From Polytrichum commune (lineage: Eukaryota; Streptophyta; Polytrichopsida; Polytrichales; Polytrichaceae): a stretch of 64,000 bases of DNA. Made by a program: the position numbers and the translations under genes. The notes under the pieces are model-generated. The model saw only the letters and a list, made by a program, of their open reading frames with translations, searched no databases and was not told the DNA's origin. How positions within the stretch are numbered: position 1 is the first letter of the stretch; every line of letters begins with the position of its first letter. Positions 1 through 11,761 of this stretch are shown here, piece by piece. The stretch covers positions 12,464,501 through 12,528,500 of the forward strand of contig OX485808.1 in NCBI GenBank assembly GCA_950295325.1, read 5' to 3'.

Positions 1-13
1 TAAGTAGAAAGCC

Positions 14-405
14 TAAAGGTCGAGGCATTCATAGTTGAACATGTCCATTTAACCACTCACTAGGGTCATGTAAAGCCAACGTGGATGAGCTCTATATTTT
101 TTAAGTGAACAAGTTAAAGTTTATGTGAAAGCAGTTTGGGATTGAGCATTTTCAAGAGTTTGGACGATTTAGTCAAGGAGTAGCATTTAGATGAGCAATT
201 ATGGTTTAACCTATAGATTGATTATGTGTAACCCCAAAATTTACACTTTGAAATTTGTAGCAGTTTTCATATTTATGAATTGTTTTAATAATACTTGCAT
301 TCTCCTAAAAATTTGATTGTCTTGACAAGAAATTGAGTCTTTGTTATTTCTCATAAACATATGCGACTCGCTTTTTGTATCAGTTATAGATGCCTCAACC
401 TTAGA
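14..405. mobile_element. Small inverted-repeat DNA element, family D, copy 1
   Basis: The left end reads like AAGGTCGAGGCATTCATA and the right end (about 383-401) is its inverted counterpart (ATAGATGCCTCAACCTT). The interior matches another copy at 44134-44544 over about 400 bp, including shared stretches such as CATTTAACC, TAGCATTTAGATGA and CATAAACATATGC. No coding capacity is visible, so it looks like a non-autonomous element. Family assignment is not possible from the ends alone. Confidence 0.6.
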
Positions 406-1636
406 TGGAGACTTTTTCTATGCAATTCTCATGCAATTAGTTTGAGATGATTAAGGTAAGCGACCCATTCTTGACTAGTTAAGCAATTTAGCATATCTAT
501 AATTTAGGTATGATCAGAGAAGAAGTTCGTCATGTAGAGAACTAGAAACAAGAATCAATTTGTATTTTTCCTAATTGTTTTTGTAATAAGCAAATTATTA
601 TGAATTTTCAAAGTGGATACCCTCTTCGACGTATACCCGTGATATAGGCCAATGTACGAGGAGTTCCAAGGTTTAGTTACGAGATAGCTGAATTTTTTTT
701 TGGAGATTTCCGAATGAGTTCGCAATGATTGGGATGAGGTGCCAATGTAAAATTGCTAAGTTCAGAAATCGACCGGTTCAAGGTAGAATAGACCGGCAAT
801 ATGGCCGGTTGAGGCATCATAGTTTGAGATATTTATTGAGTAATTTTTTATTTTAGGTGAACTACCCTCTAAAAAATGTATCCACCTCTTTGGATCTATA
901 CATATTTTAAAGGTTACATCCTTGGCCCCAAGATGGTGGAGGCTTGGCAAGGTTCAATTCCTTCCAAGGATACTTGGGATTTCTTTCAATACAAATTCAC
1001 CCCCTTAATAGCATAACATCAATGTTATTTTATGAATTAAATAAAAATTGACTTACTATACATAACTTCGGAAATGAACTGAAGTAAAATTTAGAAACTA
1101 AGAAAACTATTGAATGGTGAAGGTAAATGTAGGAATTTGACCGAGTTAAAAAATGGCTTTCAGTAGCTTCCGAGTACAAAGAAAAAATAATGCAAATATC
1201 TTTATTAAAGGTAGGAAATGTATTGATTTTTGTATAGAACTCCCTAGATTGTGATATAGGCTAACCTCTTCCCAATCATCGATTAATTAACAAAATTGAG
1301 AACGCTAGATTCTCAAAAGTGATAATTGTGGCACCTAAATATGCTTGTAATCTAAACATAGTTTTCAACTTAACAATTGATGTTTGGCAAAGTTGGATTT
1401 CAACCATGATATGTCAATAATGAATGCAACTTGATCTTGTGATGCATGGAAAGAGGTTGGCCTAAGCTTTGAGAATGGGACGGTGGTCGGGACTAGGTCA
1501 CTTACCTTTGCAACTCCAAATTGTTCTTGTAGCCATTTACCTCCAACTTTTTGGAGTTCAAATGAATATCTTATTCATAGTCCAACGGAAGATTCTTGTG
1601 CTCATTAAATGGTCATATGAGTCTTCCCAATTATGT
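406..1636. other. Non-coding AT-rich stretch
   Basis: No ORF that looks coding was found. The stretch contains CCGGTT-rich sequence at 768-812 related to the repeats near 26.0, 43.2, 56.8 and 57.2 kb, and the SINE-like segment listed separately at 895-1000. Confidence 0.5.
895..1000 (+). repeat. Possible tRNA-derived SINE remnant
   Basis: A segment with an A-box-like TTGGCCCCAAGATGGT (922-937) and a B-box-like GGTTCAATTCC (951-961) about 28 nt apart is shared with 58390-58450, where the same two motifs have the same spacing. Two dispersed copies with internal Pol III-like boxes suggest a SINE. No tRNA cloverleaf can be drawn and no tail or target duplication was identified, so this is tentative. 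Confidence 0.35.
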
Positions 1637-2375
1637 TGAGCATTGAGCCCATGATGCTTAGCATATGTTGAGTATAGATTTCAATCTCTTTTACACGACA
1701 TGTGTTTTTGGTGTCCATTCTTCCACTTGCACCTATTCCTACACCATTGAAGTATTGGTGTCTAGATTATTGCTACGTGGGAAGTAGGCACGTCTACCTT
1801 ATCCAAATTGGGAATCACATGTTTTGGCATGAGTGAATCACATCGTTTTTGCCACAATCTCAATGAGTTTCTCCAAAGAAGTACTCCTCAAAGCCGTACT
1901 TAGCATGGGCCAAAGGGAAGTCAATGATTGTGAGATGGGAATCCTTGAATAGGGGCACACCGCACTAGAAGTGGAGAAAAAACAATCTTTGTTGGTGCTT
2001 TGTTCACTTAACCATGTGAGTCATGGGGAGAAAGTGTCACTTGTAGGTGCATTTGAACCGACATGTGGACAATAATTTGTAGGGTAGGAAAAATGACTCC
2101 CAAGTACCTTAGCCAACATAACCCTTAGATAAATAGAATGATGCCCTTATTCTAGTCAACACCCTCTCACAATATGACTTTTTCTTTGCACATGAACCAT
2201 GTGATAGGGGCATAAGGTAGACGTGCCTCATTCCCACATACCGATAATTTAGACACCTATATTCAAGTGCTATGTGATTAATGTGAATCTAAATAACGGA
2301 CATCAAATAGACATGCGTTTAGAAGATATTGCACTGTGTGTGAAATATGCTAACTATTCTAAGCTCAATAATTAA
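1637..2375. mobile_element. Fold-back element with long inverted arms
   Basis: The segment around 1640-1803 (for example GTAGGCACGTCTACCTTAT near 1784) is matched in inverted orientation by 2213-2370 (ATAAGGTAGACGTGCCT near 2213). The similarity continues outward through the TTAGCATAT and GGTGTCCAT blocks. The arms are about 160 bp and diverged, with roughly 400 bp between them. This is the structure of an old fold-back/MITE-like element. No coding sequence is seen inside. Confidence 0.55.
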
Positions 2376-5325
2376 TATTACTTTATTTATTTTTGAAGGG
2401 GGGGGGGGGGGGGGACCCTCTATGACCACTTAGAGGTTGTTTATACCATGGACCATGAAGTTGTCCCAAGGCCCTGTAAAATCTGAGATTGGCTGGTGAA
2501 CTTGTCTCAAGACCACTTCGGTTTACACCGAGGAAAAAATGTCAGAGTGAGCATGGAGTTCGAAGTCCCACAAAGACGTATTTTAAGGCCTACATTATCC
2601 AATGACATGGTCTAATAGGGTTTGCGGTGGAAGAGGCAAAAATGGCGCTTTAGTAGAATAAACCAGGGGCCCATGGCAGAGAAATGATGTTATAGTATTT
2701 TTGTTAATGAAATGTTTTTTGGGGAGAGAAGATGAAGACAAGAGAATGGTCAAACTTGAATGTATTTTCCAAACCGCCCTTTTTGGACATATCATAAAAA
2801 CAATCATCGCATTCACTTTTGGTGCATGGTCATTCCTCTTGGTCCACATTTGGTTTACACCTAGTGAGGGGCCAAAAGGCTTTGTACATTGATTTTTAAA
2901 GAAACTAAACCATGGAATAGGGCCATCTTCCATGGTCCAATTTCATTCTCCATGGTGAAAACTCGCCGTTAGTGAGCACTAGATTCTTCACTTTGATTAT
3001 AAATAAGATATTTGTATGACTTTTGAAAATTATAAGCAAAATGACTATGGGCATGATGTGGATATGCTATTGTAGAAAATCGGAAAATGAATGACCAGTA
3101 TTGTTGCACTAGACTAGGAGTAGAATGATTATTGTGTGGACCCAAAATGGCTAGTTGTAAAAGTGGTGGCCCAAAAATGATGTAGTGGTTGATCATATAG
3201 GTGTTTTATCACACCACTTTTGGGTGTCATTGAGTTAACCTTTTTGTGTGCATGCATTGCAAAATGAGATAATTTGATGCTCAAACTAGGGAGACTATAC
3301 TGTACAATGAGGGGTTTGACTTACTCACATCTTTGGAAAAATGTAACTAATTGTTTATAGGGAATAAAATTGCAAAACAACTTGCATTCCTCATCATTTC
3401 CTCTATTCCATCTCTAAGAGTAGAACTAATACATATCACAAATAGAGCCATATGTGTTAGTACTAGATGTGCTAATGTGCATGTGGTAAGGGCACCTTCA
3501 TAAAAGTTCTGTATTCTCCTCACTACATTGGCAATGATAGATGGAAAGTTTGTGTGGGCCTTATTTTGGTCACTACTCTTCTTAATTGGGAACATATATT
3601 TGAGTGCTATATGCCCAATATCTGGCAAGGCTTGTAGTTTGAAACAAACACTAAAAAGACACATGTTATGGTGGAGTATGTGTTCAAAGTATAGACACTA
3701 TCCTAGGTTCAACAATATTACAATTGGGAGTGGCCTATGTGATGGTGCAAAGGGAAGTTAAAGCTTCATATTTACCTTTTCCAACTTTTACTTATGAACT
3801 TTGATTTTGTAACTTGAATTGACAATCTCTGTGGTTCACAATTGCTAACCGGATGGGATATTTCCCAATTCGACCCAACCGCTAAAGTTGGTTTGTGGTG
3901 TTGGAAGTGCCCAAGAGAAGAAATGAGTCACCAATGTCTAGTAATCCAATGAGAAGTTGAGCATGATGGTGCCACCCTACTCAAGAGTCCCCTTGATGTA
4001 GGGTGGTGTTTTATTGCCTACCATGTAGTATGTGGGCTTTTGTATGTACAACAAAATAATGATCTTGATCTTTCGTGCATCTTCCCAGGCTAAAATCAAG
4101 TCTATATTATTTTGATAGATGTTTACCACCGGGGGTGGGGGAGTACATGTTATTTTTTATTTTTTATTGTCGAGCTTTCTCTTATCAAGTATGAGGTATG
4201 CGAGATATGTGATGGAGTTCAATGCTTCTTGTGTGTATGACTTTCCTAACTCTTGTGGTGATATCCATGAGGGGATTGACTTTCTAGCCTTGTGTCTCGG
4301 GGGGTGCACCTTTCATTAAAACCTAGAATCACGTGCGTTCACTGCATACTCTAAAAACCCCCTATATACAAGTTATTTTTTGTGAAATGAAATAATACAC
4401 ATACAATTGCAACAATAAATATACAAGTGACAATATGTATACACAAAAGAACATCCATTCATATATAGTCATTAACATAAGTATACAAATATACTTTTGA
4501 ACAATAATCAACCCCTATAATATGTATAACAAAATATCCTAGCTTTCATCAACAAAGTTGTTGAAAACTTTTTCATCTCCCGGATGTAACTCATAAACAT
4601 TTGATTCACCAATATATGTCATTATAGCCAATGCAATTATTGTCTCTAAGTCTACCATCAAATGATCAGTAAGATCATATGTCCACTTGTTGTTAGCCCC
4701 TTTTTGATACCAACATAAACCAATCTCCACGTTTGATGGACGGTCCATCAAGTCAATTAGATCCCTATACTCCACCCAACAATTACAAAACTTCCTCCGC
4801 ATCCAATATGAAAACTTATGATATGTGATATAGTAACAGTACCATACAAGTACAATTATTGTATACTTTTTAAAGGCCTTCCATATATGTACGTAACTAT
4901 AAATTATAACATGTATACCATATGTATACGTAATACGGCAAGGTCCAAATCAATACCCCTCCTGTGCACTCACGTATACTCGTACATGTTTAGTACAGTG
5001 GTATATGGGAGGGAAATGTGACAACAAGGAGGGAGTTTTAAACCAAGAACATCCATTCCCTAGAGTTCCGGGATATCAGAGAGGGAGTGACATTAAGGAG
5101 GGTGATATCACGGATGTTAGGGTGTACTTGGGACTCAGGACTTGGCACCTTGTGTGAAGTGGTAAGTCCCAACTTCCATGCTCTCAACGGCCGAGATTGC
5201 ACAGATTGACCTCAAGTGACTGGGGACTTAAGAATTGGGACCCGTGTGAACCGGCCCTTATTTATGCCCACTTCCCTTTAATATCCTCCCACGGAATCTA
5301 TACTGGCACTGACAAATAGAAACCA
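2376..5325. other. Gene-free stretch with a G17 tract
   Basis: An uninterrupted run of 17 G lies at 2398-2414. Short ORFs here have no recognisable similarity. One minus-strand ORF at 4539-4802 (87 codons) is slightly less random in composition but lacks identifiable motifs and was not accepted as a gene. The rest appears to be AT-rich non-coding DNA. Confidence 0.5.
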
Positions 5326-5329
5326 AGTT

Positions 5330-5900
5330 TGTGTGCACCAGTCACCAACATTTGGCTCGATAGTTTTTTTTTGCAACATCTCGGTTATAAATTTCTGCAT
5401 CGTTTTGATCAAGCTAAGGTTGTTCAATCTCGGTGGCTATGTCTACGTAGTTGTTGGAAGTCGACCATTCCATAGTTTTCTGGGTCTCGAAAGCTTGTCG
5501 ATCGAATTGGGAGCAGCTTCGTCAAATCGGAACACAAGTGTACTCAGGTTAGGCCTGCTCGGCACAGTTTTGTCTACATTGTTTTGACACACGGTAGCCG
5601 GATTGCTATTGGGATGTTTGGGGTGTTGGATTTGAAGTCCATTCACCCCAGTTGTTCCATGAACATTTTCTAGTGTCTGTGCCTCTCGGAAGCTTGATCA
5701 AATCGGGTTCAGGTTGATCAAAATAGAAGCTTCATGGATGCGGAACACAAGTATAGCAGGGTTTTTGGGCCTTCTTGGAATAGTCCTGTCGAAAATGTTT
5801 TAGGACATGTTAGAAATGCTTTGGGGATGTTTGGCAATTGGATTTCAGTGCATTCACCCGAGCAGTAACAAGGACATTGGATAGTTTCTGTGCCTGTAGC
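5330..5900. repeat. Two diverged ~210-bp tandem repeats
   Basis: Blocks around 5529-5690 and 5739-5900 share GGAACACAAGT, GGCCT.CT.GG, GGGATGTTTGG.., ATTCACCC and TCTGTGCCT in the same order. The upstream flank repeats AGCTTG.TCGA/TCAAATCGG. They may derive from a decayed repeated coding sequence, but no intact frame spans them. Confidence 0.5.
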
Positions 5901-6170
5901 ACAGTTTAGGTGCTAAAATGAGTTTGGCCATCAATGAACCCATTTACAAAATTCTTCGGTCCAACCCCCACACCGACTCCAAGGATGCACCAAAAACTTA
6001 CCGAACATGGAGAGTGTTGGATGCAAAACAACCAACTCCCGACCAAAAACTCCGGCCGAATTAAAGAATAACTCTCAATGTTGTTCAAAACTTACAACTG
6101 TTTTATTTAATTACGTGTCCACGATGCACATTTTCAGAGCAGGAGGGAAATAGACGAACAGCTGAAAATA

Positions 6171-6710
6171 ATGGCCACCAACGTCACGATGCAAACGTGG
6201 GACGAAGCCCAACGGGAGTACCGGACCCTACTACAAACGCGACTCGCGCGCTACCTTCAGATTCCGGCGGGGCAAGGCGACCCGAACAACCAGAAGCCGC
6301 TGAACGCAATCATGGCCCACGTGCCCATGCATTTGTTGGAGTACTCCAAGACGGGCGTCGCGGAGATCACCATCACCGTGAAGCTGATGCGCGGGAAGAC
6401 GCCGGTGGCCAACAGCGGCCAACTGTGCCCGACCGTGAAAGTGAACGTGGACGGGCGGAACAACACTCCCGGGCGCGAGCAACTGCCCCATATCGGCTTC
6501 AGTTTGCGGGCGGACGGCTCGGGCGAGTCGCATGTGTTTGTGCGTGACCCGATCCCGAAGGGAACCGCGATCCGGGGCAAACTGGGCGATGAGGGCCAGC
6601 GATACGTATCGGCCACCGTGGTGACCCCACGCGGGCCACCCAGTGCGCGCCCCAGCGACGTACGCGATGAGTGGCATGTCACGGCCGAGGTTCGCCGATT
6701 CGATCAGTGA
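6171..6710 (+). CDS. GC-rich single-exon ORF, unknown protein (179 aa)
   Basis: I do not recognise this protein. The ATG at 6171 has a good plant context (A at -3, G at +4), and the frame runs 179 codons to TGA at 6708. A possible splice acceptor (TTTTCAG) ends at 6137, so a 5' UTR intron is conceivable. The ORF is strikingly GC-rich, with G/C at most third positions, against AT-rich flanks. The product appears soluble: no signal peptide or membrane segment, a charged N-terminal helix-like part (residues 8-30), then alternating hydrophobic stretches suggesting beta strands (ITITVKL, VKVNV, SHVFV, YVSATVV, WHVTAEV). All three frames on both strands are fairly open because of the GC content, so coding status rests on the clean start, the length and the amino-acid pattern. 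A decayed copy of its 3' end lies at 7020-7135. Possibilities include a recent gene transfer, a captured gene or a lineage-specific gene. Confidence 0.6.
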   Translation: MATNVTMQTWDEAQREYRTLLQTRLARYLQIPAGQGDPNNQKPLNAIMAHVPMHLLEYSKTGVAEITITVKLMRGKTPVANSGQLCPTVKVNVDGRNNTPGREQLPHIGFSLRADGSGESHVFVRDPIPKGTAIRGKLGDEGQRYVSATVVTPRGPPSARPSDVRDEWHVTAEVRRFDQ

Positions 6711-7019
6711 AGAAACAGTTAAGGGTAAGAGAGCCTAACTATACTCGGTCGCTGAATCCAGCTCCATATACCTTTTCGGGTGCTAGATCGACCCATGAAA
6801 GAAAGAATGAAATGGATGAATGAGACGGACGACTCCGATGTTGCCACCGGCGTGATTCATGGTGTTATGTCATTCTCGAGTTGGTCTAATTCTATATGTA
6901 ATCCAGAAACGGGTCTTACGAGAATTAGCTAGAGAGCATCCAACTACTACTGCTTCCTTTCGAATGTTGTTGGGATCTATATTTATCTCAGCTGGTTAGC
7001 AATTTTGATTCGTGAAGAA

Positions 7020-7260
7020 TATCGTTACCACTGTGCCCAACGCCGTCGTGATGAAGGGGTGGCCGCCTAGCGCGCGTCCCGGTGACGCGCGCAACATGGT
7101 TCGTGTATACTATCAGTGAAGAAACTGTTAAGGAATGCGGGCCATCAATGGAAACTTCCAACACCACATACACTTCTGACTGCTATATGGGATTGCAAAT
7201 TGCCTCAGCGGGTTAGCAATTGTGAATCATGAAGAGTCTCGTTTCAAGTGTCAAAAGTGG
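7020..7260 (+). pseudogene. Degenerate copy of the 3' end of the 6171-6710 ORF
   Basis: The stretch 7020-7135 matches the end of the upstream ORF: GTGGTGACCCC / GTCGTGATG, GGCC.CC.AG.GCGCG..CC and the stop region TCAGTGAAGAAAC.GTTAAGG (7106 onward versus 6704 onward). Substitutions and indels have destroyed the frame. The following TCAGC.GGTTAGCAATT block occurs at 6989 and again at 7205, so the whole 3' part including downstream flank was tandemly duplicated. Confidence 0.6.
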
Positions 7261-7530
7261 AATTGTGATTCTAAAACTAGAACAGGCCAAAGTAAAGATG
7301 ACTCTTCCGTTTTAAGCCATCACATATCTCCTCCTAATTGTGTTAACTACTAAATCTATCTATTGGTATCCTTACTGAGAGCATGTAGTCCAATCCAATC
7401 TCATTGTAGCACATGTCTTTTCGCTGTCCGTTCCCAACTCCAAGCTTGCCCATGTACTGCTCAAATCAAGGCATCTGCATAATTAAGAGTAGTGTTTGAT
7501 TAAGGGTCGAATATAATCGTAGTGCTCTTG
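7160..7530 (+). repeat. Dispersed ~370-bp repeat, copy 1 (second copy at 13005-13365)
   Basis: From the GGTTAGCAATTGTGAATC block through TGTGTTAACTACT, CCAATCTCAT, GCTCAAAT and AGTGTTTGATT, this stretch is collinear with 13005-13365, inside the intron of the DUF716 gene. It is the 3' flank of the duplicated GC-rich ORF, so that flank has moved or been copied several kilobases away. Confidence 0.6.
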
Positions 7531-8350
7531 AGGAGACATGTGGCTGTGGCATGTTGTGAGCATTGTCGATAATGGTGCAAGTTATATATGATCTAACAAT
7601 GATGATCAGATGTTCATAATTATGTTTTAAATTCTGGTTGTAAGTTGTTGGTTTCTGTAACTAACTAGTCTCCATGGCACCTGTGTGATCGGCTCTTGCC
7701 GTGCTTTTGGACTTGGATGGAACAGGCAGCTTGTGGAACTGTCACAGTTACAGCTAAGATTGTGCGATTCGATCAGGGAAGAAACTCGTTGTGAGGAGGC
7801 AGGAGGCATGCGTGGTGGCATGTTGATCATGGCGCATGATGTGATGACCGATGATGGACCAGGGTGTGCATCATCAAGTTTTTGTAGTTTCCGTTCCTCG
7901 GTGTGTGTAATTAAAGTAGTCTTCATGGAACCTGTGTGTTAATTGGCTATTCCCTTGGTTTTAGGAGTCCGACAGAACATGTGGGAGGCGGTGTGGCATG
8001 TCGATGGTGCATGTGACGACCAAGGATCGATCAGGTGTTCATCATTAAGTTTTTGTGGTTTTCATACCTCGGAGTATATCTATATGTGACTCAATCTCAT
8101 GCCATGGCTTGTGAAAATGCCACCAAGTTGAATCTTTAATTAGGAAATTGTATTGCTGCTTTTGATAATCTCCTGAAGAATCTGTCCTGTGAATTTTTGT
8201 TTATGCTGGATGACCGAGGTGATTCTCATTCAATTCTTGTGGAAAGTATACTCACCTAGATGAGTGAGATGAGTGTTCGTGCATGTGATCACTAGTCATG
8301 AGCGTGTGTTCATCAACAAGTTTAATTTTCGGATTTCCTTAGTGTGTGGA
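7530..8350 (+). repeat. Diverged tandem repeat array, at least three units
   Basis: The blocks GTGGCATGT.GA, GTTCATCAT.AAGTTT and CATGG.ACCTGTGTG recur in the same order around 7548, 7817 and 7993, with a weaker unit near 8260. Unit lengths vary between about 175 and 270 bp. No coding sequence is recognised. Confidence 0.5.
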
Positions 8351-8492
8351 ATCAGAGTAGAGCCGCTCATTCCCAATCAGGGCCTCATAAGGAAATTGTA
8401 GGGTGCCCTAATTTCGATCAAGTTGGGTGTGATCTCCGTAAATTCTTTTCGTGAGTGGTTAAAATAAGGTTCCACGTTTCACAGTTTCTAAG

Positions 8493-8613
8493 GGTTAGTT
8501 TTCATGTAGGTTGTTCACTCACCAAATTCTAGTGTAAATGTAGTTGCCACCAAGTGGAGCCTACATTTTTATTAGAATTTGGTGGGTGAAGTGGTCTACA
8601 TGGAAACTAACCG
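8493..8613. mobile_element. Short hairpin MITE
   Basis: GGTTAGTTTTCATGTAG at the left end is inverted at the right end (CTACATGGAAACTAACC). The arms continue inward through CACCAAATTCTA / TAGAATTTGGTG, leaving a short loop. The total is about 121 bp. Related ends (CCTACATGGAAACTCACCC) occur near 22030-22048, so this is a dispersed family. Confidence 0.65.
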
Positions 8614-8959
8614 TAAGTCTCCAATTTCGGTTATGGTATCATCATGGAATCGATAATGCCATAACACATGTGAGGATGAATTCATCGCAAACTGAGCAAT
8701 TTATGGCAGACTCTAAACATTGGTAATTATGTGTTTGAACAACTTTTGGCTTCAAAAATTTACAGTAATCTTAATTTAAGGAATAAAAATACCAAAAGTT
8801 TCCTCTTGATTTCTATCCTCCTACATGGGAAAAGTTTGCACCGCCTTACACTTCTCTAGATTTGGCATAGAATCTCTTAAGTGATCGGTTATGGGCACCT
8901 CTGCTCTTGTACACTACTCACACACTGAACGTAGAACGTTCTGAAACATTCGCCATCTC

Positions 8960-9200
8960 AAAATGACTTGCAAGTGTGAATCACTTTTGAGATGGAAAAT
9001 GTCATATAATGGCCAGCAATTTGGGCAAAGTGTTTCAGTAGAAATTCACCACTTGCACACACGCATGGGATTTCACTTAAAGAATTTCACAATGCTTGCA
9101 CACACAGATGGGATTTCAATCAAGTTTTTACGATGCTTGCACACCTCTCATGTATGTATAGCTGAAATCGATGGGGCTTGACCCATGCTAAATGAAGAAA
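8960..9200 (+). repeat. Short tandem repeat with TTGCACACA blocks
   Basis: Three spaced copies of CTTGCACAC followed by a GATGGGATTTCA-like block lie between 9052 and 9145, about 40 bp apart. The open frame through them is a by-product of the repetition. Confidence 0.4.
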
Positions 9201-9239
9201 TAGATGGAAAAATATGCACAACATGAATTCTGTTATTAT

Positions 9240-9860
9240 GTATTTGATAATTTGGTAAATATATAATATGTTCAAAATATCATATTATAAATACTTGACA
9301 GCATGCATCAGTAGTAACAAGGGGCGGTTCACATTGGCTAGATAAATATATCAACAACCAAATAAAATTAGACTATGTATGACATTAAGCCTATATCTCT
9401 TGTATTTTGGAAAGCATGCAATAAATTTTTTAATACTGGAAATAGAATACTACAAATTATGTTTTGGATACATCATAAATATGACTAATAAATTTTCTGC
9501 ATCTGTAGGAAGGTCGGTTTACAATAGCTACAATACTACATATCCCAGTCTACATAATAATATGAACAATAAAAAATGATAATATGAATGACATGGCATA
9601 TCTTATAAATTAAAAGATACATAGTATATTTGGAAGATGATAAATTTCAAATACTACAAAATAATATTCTCTTGATAGATCTTACATATGGTTAATAAAC
9701 TTCATGCATTAGTAGTAAGAGTCGGTTTACATGTGTTAAATAAGTATATCAATGACAAAGTAAAATTACAGTGAAGGACATAATATATCTTATGATATTG
9801 AAAAGTACACCATCATTTCTACCATCATATTTCAAATATTATAAACCTTTGTTTTGGCTC
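9240..9860 (+). repeat. Three-copy ~200-bp AT-rich tandem repeat
   Basis: The motif CAT(C/T)(A/T)GTAG(T/G)A.. followed by GGTTTACA or GGTTCACA recurs near 9307, 9500 and 9707, flanked each time by ATA-rich sequence with shared ACTACAAA, CATATGG/CATAAATATG and TATATC blocks. The spacing is about 193 and 207 bp. It looks like a small satellite-like array. Confidence 0.55.
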
Positions 9861-10073
9861 TCAATCATGTAGGGCACTTTTTAAATTGGAGCCTCTTCAT
9901 CCATGATGATGAGTTTACATAGAGCACAAATCCTAAGCCAACTACTAAGAGGTTTTATTACCATGGTCATCATAATCACCATCATCATCTTGTTGTACTC
10001 TTAATCAAGATTAGGCTTACAAAGACCTCTGAACAAGTTATCAGAGGTTTTTTTTTAGCCCTGATATCAATTT

Positions 10074-10910
10074 ACTGAGACCAAATTCTTGGTCTTTAGT
10101 CACAACAAAAGGCAATCAAACCAAGAGGCATTTTACCTAAGCAAGGACCGAATTGAGATAACCCATGAATATAAATACTTCGGGATTGATTTCTACTCAC
10201 ATGGCCACTTTGAACCATCAAGTAAAAGGCGAAGAATTACAAGTTTGAAGGCCATGATGGACACCTTAAGGGCATAAGCAATAGTTGGAGTTACATGTTG
10301 GGAACTCAAACCACATCTAATTAAGGCTTTGGTGCTTCCAACTTTCACAAAGGGCACTAGAATTTGGAGAGGTGACTTGAAAAACTCTCATTGGAATGTT
10401 TTTGAGAGGGCATGAAGCCCCATATGATGTCCCATGTCGAAGTGCGTTCTTTGACAACCTACCATGTTTTGTTGGCCGAATTTGGAGAACTTCGCATGGA
10501 ATTATTCACTCCAAAGCTAACTATGAGTTTTCAACAATGGCTTGCCCACCTACCCTCCTCTTGGTTAGCCAATCAAGCAATCTCACTTTCATGTCACCTT
10601 GCCGAACAAGGGGCTAACACTCGGCATAAATCTACAACCATGTGGACAGCATCATGGGGTCTATCTCATCACGGGCACATCCCAACATCAAAAATCAAAT
10701 TTGATAATACGAAGGAGGCTTTTCTTGATATAAAGAGTGGAACTCTTTCAATCTCCTAGGGAAGAACCCAGATTACCTCCATCTCAAGGATTTTCTCAAA
10801 TACGCATCTGAATTATACTTGAAGCAATCATTGACACCACCACAACACAAGATCATTGTTTCTTGCCACACCTCGAATCACAGGTTTGCCATCGAAATTA
10901 AATGGTGACA
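10074..10910 (+). pseudogene. Non-LTR (LINE) retrotransposon reverse transcriptase remnant
   Basis: Conceptual translation from 10077 gives ETKFLVFSHNKRQ followed by EYKYFGIDF, the conserved stretch after the catalytic core of LINE-type reverse transcriptases. After a stop (10275) and a frame change near 10400 it continues with the carboxy-terminal region (KPHMMSHVEVRS, then LAEFGELRMELF, then LAHLPSSWLANQA). A further frame shift near 10735 leads into WNSFNLLGKNPDYLHLKDF and ends at a TGA near 10905. The element is 5'-truncated and broken by several stops and frameshifts, so it is dead. No poly(A) tail or target duplication could be defined. Confidence 0.75.
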
Positions 10911-11761
10911 GACCATCTTCACATCAGTAAAAAACCAACATTATTCTTCTACTTGAACATGTCCACAATACACATTATTTTGGATACAACAAAATTCAAT
11001 GCAGTGGACATCCATACACATTAATCGTGTCAGTATTGGTTTGGGATTAAAAACTTTCCGTGTGGAAATGGCATAAAATATTAAAATAAAAAGATAAAAG
11101 GAGACAATCCTCGTAACACCTCATTCACACAATCTCGGCTTCACAATTGCTCCAGTTGTAGTTTGATATGAACATCAATAGCTGACCATTATGACACACA
11201 GAAGTGCTTCACCCAGACACCTCCTGCAGGAAGTTGCCTAGTCTTTCTGAAAGATAGCTGTTGCCTAAATCAAAACTGAAAGAGTAAACTATTCAGAATC
11301 TGCAATAGAAACTCACATGGACTTGGTTCCATGATGGACAGGCAACCTGATACACTAGAGCAGAACTTCACATCTAAGCTGCAAAGAGGTAGGATGTTTT
11401 CTTGGTTATCATGATTCGATCTACCTAAAAGACCACACTCGTGACTTTGTTACAGCTGCCTTTTTGTCATTTGACATAACCTCAGTTCTGTATGAAGTAT
11501 TACACTCTGCAATGCTAACTGCAGGTGATGGAAACTCATTTTTCCTAAGTGATGCTGCATTCTAATGAGCAACTAGCACTAAAAAGGGAGACTTGAGAAT
11601 GTACTTGGCACAAACTAGTACAACCTTGTAAAGAGCCTCCCTACCGAGGTTCAGAACTGTATAGGGTTGCCTTCAAATATCTAACAATGAACAGCCTCAC
11701 TTCATAAACAATGAATTCACAAAACCCAGATTAGGGTTCCTCTAAGACTAGATTTGGCAGG
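10911..11761. other. 3' flank and probable 3' UTR of the DUF716 gene
   Basis: There is no ORF of interest. The part from about 11100 to 11761 lies directly downstream (minus strand) of the DUF716 stop codon and could hold its 3' UTR. No convincing polyadenylation signal was fixed by eye. Confidence 0.4.

Noticed and set aside
4539-4802. 87-codon minus-strand frame with a cysteine/tryptophan-rich start
   Set aside because: No family resemblance that I can name and no supporting splice or promoter signals.
6197-6682. Alternative frames within the GC-rich ORF on both strands
   Set aside because: High GC content leaves all frames open; the frame from 6171 is the longest, starts in the best context and has the most protein-like sequence.
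9052-9145. Possible CRISPR-like or regularly spaced repeat
   Set aside because: Only three diverged short copies in plant nuclear DNA; an ordinary tandem duplication explains them.
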